DNA from: Streptomyces cynarae
Lineage (GTDB): Bacteria > Actinomycetota > Actinomycetes > Streptomycetales > Streptomycetaceae
NCBI RefSeq assembly: GCF_025642135.1
Contig: NZ_CP106793.1
Coordinates: 1,967,001-2,031,000, forward strand
Length of the DNA stretch: 64,000 nt
Direction of reading: 5' to 3'
Within the stretch, counting starts at the first letter, position 1. Every line of letters begins with the position of its first letter. The notes beneath the pieces were generated by a model. The model searched no databases. It saw only the letters and a program-made list of their open reading frames with translations, and had not been told where the DNA came from. Both the position numbers and the translations under genes were made by a program. Shown here one piece after another: positions 59,011-64,000 of this stretch.

Positions 59011-59144
59011 GGGCGGAACGGTACTTACCTGATCGCAGGCTCAGCACCCGCTTAACGGGACCATAAGGATCTCCACCACCCGCCCCGAACAGGCGGTTTC
59101 ACGGCTTCCTGCGGCTAGCTTGCTGTTCGCCCCCCACTCCGGGA

Positions 59145-59171
59145 CCTGTCCGGCGGCTCAGGCCGGACAGG
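59145..59171 (-). terminator. Terminator hairpin after the lipase gene
   Basis: CCTGTCCGGC (59145-59154) pairs perfectly with GCCGGACAGG (59162-59171) across a 7-base loop, 13 bp beyond the lipase stop. Confidence 0.85.
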
Positions 59172-59184
59172 CCCCGGCGGCGGT

Positions 59185-60042
59185 TCAGCTGAACGCCGAC
59201 GCGCAGGTGGTGGCGGTGGCGTGGGCCGGGTCGAGGGCGTTGGCCGCCTCGTGGAAGGCGATACGGTCGGACAGCCCGATCATCACGTGCTCCGAGAGGT
59301 CCACCCCGCACAGGTCCTGCAACAGCACGTTGTGGACGTCGGATCCGGTCAGGAACTGGGAGCGGTACGGCGTGACCACCTCGTCGTACTTGGTGGCGAT
59401 GACCGTGTAGTGGACGCCGGCCACGGTGTCGCCTCCCGCGTTGAGCTTGGTGAGGAAGGCCGACCCGGCGACCTGGTCGGCGAGCCCGGGCGTGGTCGCG
59501 GAGAGAAGGTCCTGCGCGCCGGGGAAGTACGGCAGCAGGTTGGTGAGTCCGTCCAGGGTGGTGCCGTGGTTGTCGGGCGCGATGCCGACGAGGGTGTTCA
59601 CCTTGGCGGCGCCGCCGAGGAACTTGAGGTAGTAGCGGGGCATCATGCCGCCCTGGGAGTGTCCGACGATGTCGACCTTGGCGGCGCCGGTCGCGGCGCG
59701 CACGTCGTCGACGAAGACGGACAGTTGCTGCGCGGACTGGTCGATGGGGCCGAGGCCGTGGAAGAGCGGGACGCCTGAGAGTTGGCCGTAGTCGAGGGAG
59801 AAGACGCAGTAGCCGCGGTCCTCCAGGTAGGGGGCGAAGGCCAGCCAGTTGTCGACCGAGTTCGCGAAGGTCCCGTGGACGAGGACGACCGGGCGGGGGT
59901 GGGCGGCGGACGGCTTGCAGGAGTAGTCGTTCCAGCCGGTGCTGGGGGCGGCGGCCTCGGCGGTGGCGGCGGGGACGAAGGCGACCGCGGCGGTCAGCGC
60001 CAGCGCGGCAAGCGGTCTGATCAGGCGTTTCCAGGGCAGCAT
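59185..60042 (-). CDS. Secreted alpha/beta-hydrolase lipase
   Basis: 285 residues. Signal peptide RPLAALALTAAVAFVPAATA. The mature part starts VVLVHGTFANSVDNW (oxyanion region) and has the nucleophile elbow VDIVGHSQGGMMPRYYLKFL with Ser129, then GIAPDNHGTTLDGLTNLLPY. Cysteines (YSCKPS, DLCGVD, TTCASAF) suggest disulfides. It resembles Streptomyces extracellular lipases acting on long-chain triacylglycerols. AAGGAG precedes the ATG. The 192-bp upstream region is AT-rich (e.g. GTCAGTAAAAACTTTCAGTG) and probably holds its promoter, shared with nothing else. Confidence 0.93.
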   Translation of the reverse strand: MLPWKRLIRPLAALALTAAVAFVPAATAEAAAPSTGWNDYSCKPSAAHPRPVVLVHGTFANSVDNWLAFAPYLEDRGYCVFSLDYGQLSGVPLFHGLGPIDQSAQQLSVFVDDVRAATGAAKVDIVGHSQGGMMPRYYLKFLGGAAKVNTLVGIAPDNHGTTLDGLTNLLPYFPGAQDLLSATTPGLADQVAGSAFLTKLNAGGDTVAGVHYTVIATKYDEVVTPYRSQFLTGSDVHNVLLQDLCGVDLSEHVMIGLSDRIAFHEAANALDPAHATATTCASAFS

Positions 60043-60234
60043 CGGGTGATCTCCTTGCGGCTCAGGGGAGAAGCGACGACCTTGCGCCCTGTGATCCGGA
60101 TCACGGGATGCTGTTCACTCGTCAAGTTACGAACGAGTAGGTGACAAGTGAAGTTACGCGTCAGTAAAAACTTTCAGTGATAACTGACCGCGGCGGTGAT
60201 TCCTGGTAATGCCCTGAACGTATGCGGCGACTCG

Positions 60235-60681
60235 TCACCAGACGGGCTTGATCGGCCCATAGGGCGCGATACGCAGCAACTGATGCTGCAAGGAACGGAT
60301 TTCACGCTCCCCGAGCAGTTCCACCCATGGCCGCACGGCCTCCGCCGCAGCCTCCTCGGCGGCCCGCGTACAGGCCCACCCGCGCTCGGTCAGCACGATC
60401 AGCCGTGCCCGCGCGTCCTCGGGGTGCGGCCGCCGCTCGGCGTACCCCTTGCGCACGATCTCCTCGACGAGCTGACTGGCCGCCTGCTTGGTCACCCCGA
60501 GATGGGCGGCCAGCTCGGTGACGGTCGCCCCGTCCGGCGCGAGTCGCGCGAACGCGAAACCGTGCGCCGGCCGCAGCCCGTCGAAGCCGCGCGCCGTGAC
60601 GCCGTCGTGGATGCGTTGCGTCAGCTCACCCGCGACGGCGAGCAGGGCGGCGGACAGGGCCATGGCCTCGGAGTTCTGCAC
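60235..60681 (-). CDS. MarR-family regulator
   Basis: 148 residues. The winged helix reads ATVTELAAHLGVTKQAASQL and VEEIVRKGYAERRPHPEDAR, then ARLIVLTERGWACTRAAEEA for the wing and dimer helices. GTG at 60681 is used; a Met codon at 60663 is possible. It is divergent from a small cupin gene. Two matching palindromes (60711-60725 and 60745-60759) in the shared promoter fit autoregulation and repression of the cupin gene. Confidence 0.92.
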   Translation of the reverse strand: MQNSEAMALSAALLAVAGELTQRIHDGVTARGFDGLRPAHGFAFARLAPDGATVTELAAHLGVTKQAASQLVEEIVRKGYAERRPHPEDARARLIVLTERGWACTRAAEEAAAEAVRPWVELLGEREIRSLQHQLLRIAPYGPIKPVW

Positions 60682-60710
60682 GGAAGCATTGAAACACCCT
60701 TGACTTGACG

Positions 60711-60759
60711 GTCAAGCAGGTTGACCATATGAGCGATACAGATAGTCAAGCAGCTTGAC
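60711..60759. promoter_or_regulatory. Two MarR-type operators (GTCAAGC-A-GSTTGAC)
   Basis: GTCAAGCAGGTTGAC (60711-60725) and the perfect palindrome GTCAAGCAGCTTGAC (60745-60759). The centres are 34 bp apart, about three turns, between the divergent MarR and cupin starts. Confidence 0.85.
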
Positions 60760-60779
60760 CAACATGCTTGGAGGCACCC

Positions 60780-61154
60780 ATGCCCGTCGTCCGCTCCTCC
60801 CAAGCCGTCACCCATGAGATGCACGGCGCCCGCTTCGTCTCGCATGCCACTCCCCTGAGCGGGAGCAGGGAACTGTGTGCCTGGCGCGGCGAGATCCCCG
60901 CCGGGACCCGCGCTCCCCTCCACACCGTGAACCGGGAGGAGATCTTCCATCTGCTCAGCGGAGAGTTGCTGATCACGCTCGACGGTCACGACGAGCGGAT
61001 CACCGCGGGCGACACGGTGATCATCAATCCCGGCGTGACCTTCGGCGTGGAGAACCCCACGGACGAGGTCGCCGTCTCCTGGGTCACCACCTCCATCGGC
61101 CTGGAGGCGGTGCTCGCGGACGGCACGCGTATCACACCCCCGTGGGCGAGTTGA
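60780..61154 (+). CDS. Cupin-domain protein
   Basis: 124 residues forming one cupin barrel: RAPLHTVNREEIFHLLSGEL (His and Glu of motif 1), LITLDGHDERITAGDTVIIN and PGVTFGVENPTDE (motif 2). The typical His-X3-His pattern is partly replaced by His-Thr-Val-Asn, so metal binding is uncertain. GGAGG precedes the ATG at 60780. It is under the MarR dyads. Sensor, isomerase or small-molecule binding are all possible; pairing with MarR suggests a detoxification or stress role. Confidence 0.9.
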   Translation: MPVVRSSQAVTHEMHGARFVSHATPLSGSRELCAWRGEIPAGTRAPLHTVNREEIFHLLSGELLITLDGHDERITAGDTVIINPGVTFGVENPTDEVAVSWVTTSIGLEAVLADGTRITPPWAS

Positions 61155-61159
61155 GTGAT

Positions 61160-62134
61160 CTACGCGGCCAGTGATCCCCGTATCACCGCCCGGGGCCCGA
61201 ACTTCGCCCGCGCACGGTCCGCGACCTCCTCGACGCGGCGGACCTTCTCGTCCACCGGGTCGAAGGTGAGCTGGTGGGCCGCGTGTTCGGCGGAGCTCAG
61301 GTCCTCGGTGCGCAGGGCGATCGCACGGACGCGGGCGCGCTGCAGGCCGAGCGCCTCGTACATGCGGTATGCCTCGGCGGTGAGGGCAGCGGAGTGTGCG
61401 GTCGGCTCGGCGAGGGTGCGGGTGCGGGTCGTCGCGGAGCGGTCGGCGTAGCGCACGGTGAGGGTCAGCCTGCCGCACACCCGCTCCACGGCGCGCAGCC
61501 GTGCGCCCAGTTCCTCGGCGGCGGACAGCAGGGCGCGGCGGTGCCGGTCCGGGTCCAGTTCGTCGCGCTGGAAGGTGCGTTCGGTGGCGAGGGAGCGGGT
61601 GACGGCGTTGGGCACGACCCGGCCGCGGTCGATACCGTGCGCCTTCTCGTGCAGTTCGCGGCCGGCCCGGGCGCCGACGAGCCGCTGCACCGTCGACAGG
61701 GGCGCGGCGGCGAGCCTGCCGATGGTGTCGAGACCGTACTCGCACAGGGTGCGGGCGGTCGCGCCGCCGACCCCGGGCAGCGCCCGCACCGGGCGGTCGG
61801 CCAGGAACTCCGTGACGGCGTCCGGGTCGTCGGGCACCACCCGGATCTGCCCGGGCGCCGCCTCCCCGAGGGCCATGCGGGCCAGCATCGGCCCCGGCCC
61901 GGCCCCGATCACGCAGTCGACCCCGTGGTGCGCGATGGCCCGTACGCGGATCAGCCTGGCCAGTTCGACGGCGTCCCGTCCGAAGTACCGCTCCGCTCCC
62001 CCGAGGTCGGCGAGCGCGGCGTCGGGCGGCAGCGCCTCGACGACGGGCGTGAACTCCTCGAGGAGCCCGAGCAGCCCCGGCAGGGCCGCCTCGTACAGCT
62101 CGGGCAGCTGGAAACGTACGCAGAGGATGGTCAT
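61160..62134 (-). CDS. imuB: ImuB-like catalytically impaired Y-family polymerase
   Basis: 324 residues. The Y-family order is visible: palm start TILCVRFQLPELYEAALPGL, then ALADLGGAERYFGRDAVELA, helix-hairpin-helix thumb RALPGVGGATARTLCEYGLD and little-finger KAHGIDRGRVVPNAVTRSLA. The active-site acids are absent: FQLPE replaces the DMDAF-type Asp and ADLGG replaces the SIDE-type Asp/Glu. This is the ImuB arrangement, a structural partner that tethers the DnaE2 polymerase to the clamp. The ATG overlaps the dnaE2 stop (ATGA 62131-62134). No imuA is seen. It is shorter than typical ImuB, ending after the little finger. Confidence 0.8.
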   Translation of the reverse strand: MTILCVRFQLPELYEAALPGLLGLLEEFTPVVEALPPDAALADLGGAERYFGRDAVELARLIRVRAIAHHGVDCVIGAGPGPMLARMALGEAAPGQIRVVPDDPDAVTEFLADRPVRALPGVGGATARTLCEYGLDTIGRLAAAPLSTVQRLVGARAGRELHEKAHGIDRGRVVPNAVTRSLATERTFQRDELDPDRHRRALLSAAEELGARLRAVERVCGRLTLTVRYADRSATTRTRTLAEPTAHSAALTAEAYRMYEALGLQRARVRAIALRTEDLSSAEHAAHQLTFDPVDEKVRRVEEVADRARAKFGPRAVIRGSLAA

Positions 62135-64000
62135 CCCGCACTCCCCGGACTCTGGTGCCACAACTTCCTTCCGCCCGCCGGGCCCTCGCCTGCGGGACGC
62201 ATGTCGGCCCAGGGGTTCATCTCGTACCCCGTGGGCATCCGGATGCGCCGGCCCCCCGCCGCGTCCCCCTCGCCGTCCGGCCGGTGCGCCGTGGGCTCCG
62301 CCAGCCGTTCCGCCACCACGTCGAGGCCGCCCTCGGCGCGCAGTTCGACCAGCTCGGCGAGGTTCCAGGCGGCCGAGCCGACCACGCTGAGGCTGCGCGG
62401 TCCGCGCCGCTGCACCACTCCGCGCACCAGCAGCAGCCAGGAGTGGAAGACGGTATGGGCGCAGGTGTCGTGGGAGTCGTCGAAGAAGGCGAGGTCGACC
62501 AGGCCCGTGCCGTCGTCGAGCGTGGTGAAGATGACCCGCTTTCCGGAGCGGATCGGCGGGGTCTGGGTGGCCGCCTTGGCGCCCGCGACCAGCACCGTCT
62601 CGCCGTGCCGGGCCTCACGCAACCGGCGTGCCGAGATCACGCCCAGCTCGTCGAGGAACGTGCGGTAGTCGTCCATCAGGTTGCGCGAGGCGTCCATGGA
62701 CAGCACGCCCAGCTCGGCGCTGAGCCGCTCCTGGGCGGTGAGGTCGGGCAGCCCGGCTGGGGCGGTCCTGCGTCCGCCCGCCAGGGGAGCTGGCCGCCGC
62801 CCGCGCCCCGGGAGCCCCGGTGCAGCTCGGCCAGGTGCAGTTGCAGATCGCGGCGGTTGGCGCCGAACGCGTCCAACGCGCCGACCTGCGCGAGCCGCTG
62901 GGCGAGGGGGCGGCTCGGCCGGGCCCGCTCCCAGAAGTCGAGGAGGGAGGCGTACGGCTGTCCGGCCTCGATCCGCCCGGCCTCGGCCTCGCTGATGCCG
63001 TGCACGTCGGAGAAGGCGAGACGGAGGCCCCAACGCCCGCCGGAATCAGGTGATTCAGACACCAGTTCGATACGGTGTGCGGCGCCCGACTTGTTCACGT
63101 CCAACGGCAGGATCGGCACACCCCGGCGCCGCGCGTCCGCCAGCAGCAGCCGCTTCGGGTACATGCCGGGGTCGTGGGTGAGCAGCCCCGCGTAGAAGGC
63201 GGCCGGGTGATGGGCCTTCAGCCACGCGGACTGGTACGTCGGTACGGCGAAGGCGACCGCGTGCGCCTTGCAGAAACCGTAGGAACCGAAGGCCTCGACG
63301 ATCTCCCAGGTCCGCTGGATCGTTTCCGCGTCGTATCCGTTCGCCGCCGCCCGCTGCGCGAACCACACCCGGATCCGCCCCTGCGCCTGAGGGTCGGACA
63401 GCCCGCGCCGCACCTGGTCCGCCTCGCCCCGCCCGCAGCCGGTCATGATGTCGACGATGTGGATGATCTGCTCGTGGAAGACGACGACGCCGTACGTCTC
63501 CTTCAGCGGTTCCTCCAGGTCGGGGTGCGGATAGCGGACGGGCGCCCGCCCGTGCCGCGCCTCGATGAACGGCCGCACCATGTCGGCCGCGACCGGCCCC
63601 GGCCGGAACAGGGAGATGTCGACGACCAGGTCGTGGAAGCCGGCCGGCTGGAGCCGCCCGACCAGGTCCCGCTGGCCCGGCGACTCGATCTGGAAGCAAC
63701 CCAGGGTCTCGGCGGAGCGGATGAGCCGGTACGTCGCCGGGTCGCCCGGCGCGAGGGAGTCCAGGTCGATCCGCCTGCCGAAGGTCCGCTTCACCTCCGC
63801 GACCGCGTGCGCCATCGCGGACTGCATCCGCACCCCGAGCACATCGAGCTTGAGCAGCCCCAGCTCCTCCACGTCGTCCTTGTCGAACTGCGACATGGGG
63901 AAGCCCTCGCCGCTGGTCGGCATGACCGGCGTACGGGACAGGAGGGAGGCGTCGGAGAGCAGGACCCCGCACGGGTGCATGGCGACCCCGCGCGGGAGGG
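62131..64000 (-). CDS. dnaE2: Error-prone DNA polymerase III alpha, DnaE2 (partial, frameshifted)
   Basis: The gene enters from the right edge and ends at 62131. Visible are LPRGVAMHPCGVLLSDASLL, PTSGEGFPMSQFDKDDVEEL, GLLKLDVLGVRMQSAMAHAV, the finger region SAETLGCFQIESPGQRDLVG, YGVVVFHEQIIHIVDIMTGC and, near the end, the OB-fold segment AGAKAATQTPPIRSGKRVIF. This is the DnaE2/ImuC branch for mutagenic repair synthesis. At 62784-62787 (four Gs, i.e. CCCC on the coding strand) the frame changes; one more C would make the frame continuous. The N-terminal PHP domain lies outside the window. It forms an operon with imuB. Confidence 0.93.

Noticed and set aside
1..64000. tRNA, rRNA, riboswitch, insertion sequence or prophage genes
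   Set aside because: Nothing resembling a cloverleaf, transposase, integrase or known riboswitch consensus was seen, although short RNAs cannot be excluded by eye.

Overview
This is a 64 kb piece of a high-GC actinomycete chromosome, almost certainly Streptomyces. The coding bias is extreme (G/C at third positions), GTG and TTG starts and 4-bp ATGA/GTGA overlaps are common, there are many TetR-type regulators and secreted hydrolases, and short dispersed palindromes typical of Streptomyces intergenic DNA occur. The set and order soxR, hmgA, SGNH esterase, secreted lipase, dnaE2/imuB resemble what I recall of the S. coelicolor region around SCO1690-SCO1739. That synteny is from memory and was not checked. 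I see no rRNA, tRNA, CRISPR array, insertion sequence, prophage or replication origin.

Layout. 1-5.8 kb: acyl-CoA/fatty acid type catabolism, with an APH-like kinase plus acyl-CoA dehydrogenase facing a SDR / acyl-CoA ligase / TetR operon; matching TetR-type operators lie at both outer edges. 5.85-12.2 kb: a secreted NamZ-type muramidase, an alpha/beta hydrolase, a large secreted penicillin acylase-type Ntn hydrolase and a zinc-ribbon-like hypothetical. 12.5-21 kb: soxR, a MaoC hydratase, TetR regulators, a second acyl-CoA dehydrogenase, an ArsR-like regulator, an EamA exporter and an aldehyde/alcohol dehydrogenase operon. The same 20-bp operator occurs in front of the TetR at 15.8 kb and in front of the aldehyde dehydrogenase at 20.9 kb. 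21-27.5 kb: an MFS transporter, a CitMHS citrate transporter, a molybdopterin oxidoreductase with a TetR, and a repeat-tailed lipoprotein. 27.7-34.8 kb: hmgA (homogentisate dioxygenase) with a GntR, a stand-alone type ISP-like protein, a TetR-controlled DrrAB-type ABC exporter and a CoA transferase.

35-43.5 kb: an ECF sigma factor (SigK type) with its RskA-like anti-sigma factor, divergent from a DUF4331 surface protein, then a TPR membrane protein, a NicO nickel/cobalt transporter with a very His-rich loop, and a Ser/Thr kinase. 43.5-53.4 kb: an SGNH esterase, then an envelope-glycan cluster (two GT2 glycosyltransferases, a polysaccharide deacetylase, a 1213-residue fusion of a flippase-like and a second membrane domain, and a convergent membrane-anchored GH-A glycosidase). 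53.5-61.2 kb: housekeeping and stress genes (AAA ATPase, DUF72, GntR, GNATs, DUF402, methyltransferase, a 44-residue peptide gene, lipase, MarR plus cupin). 61.2-64 kb: dnaE2 followed by an ImuB-like Y-family protein, a translesion/mutagenesis pair; dnaE2 runs off the window.

Two genes, the second GT2 at 46.4 kb and dnaE2, each appear to lack one base in a G/C homopolymer run. These are either sequencing errors or real frameshifts and should be checked before any functional claim.
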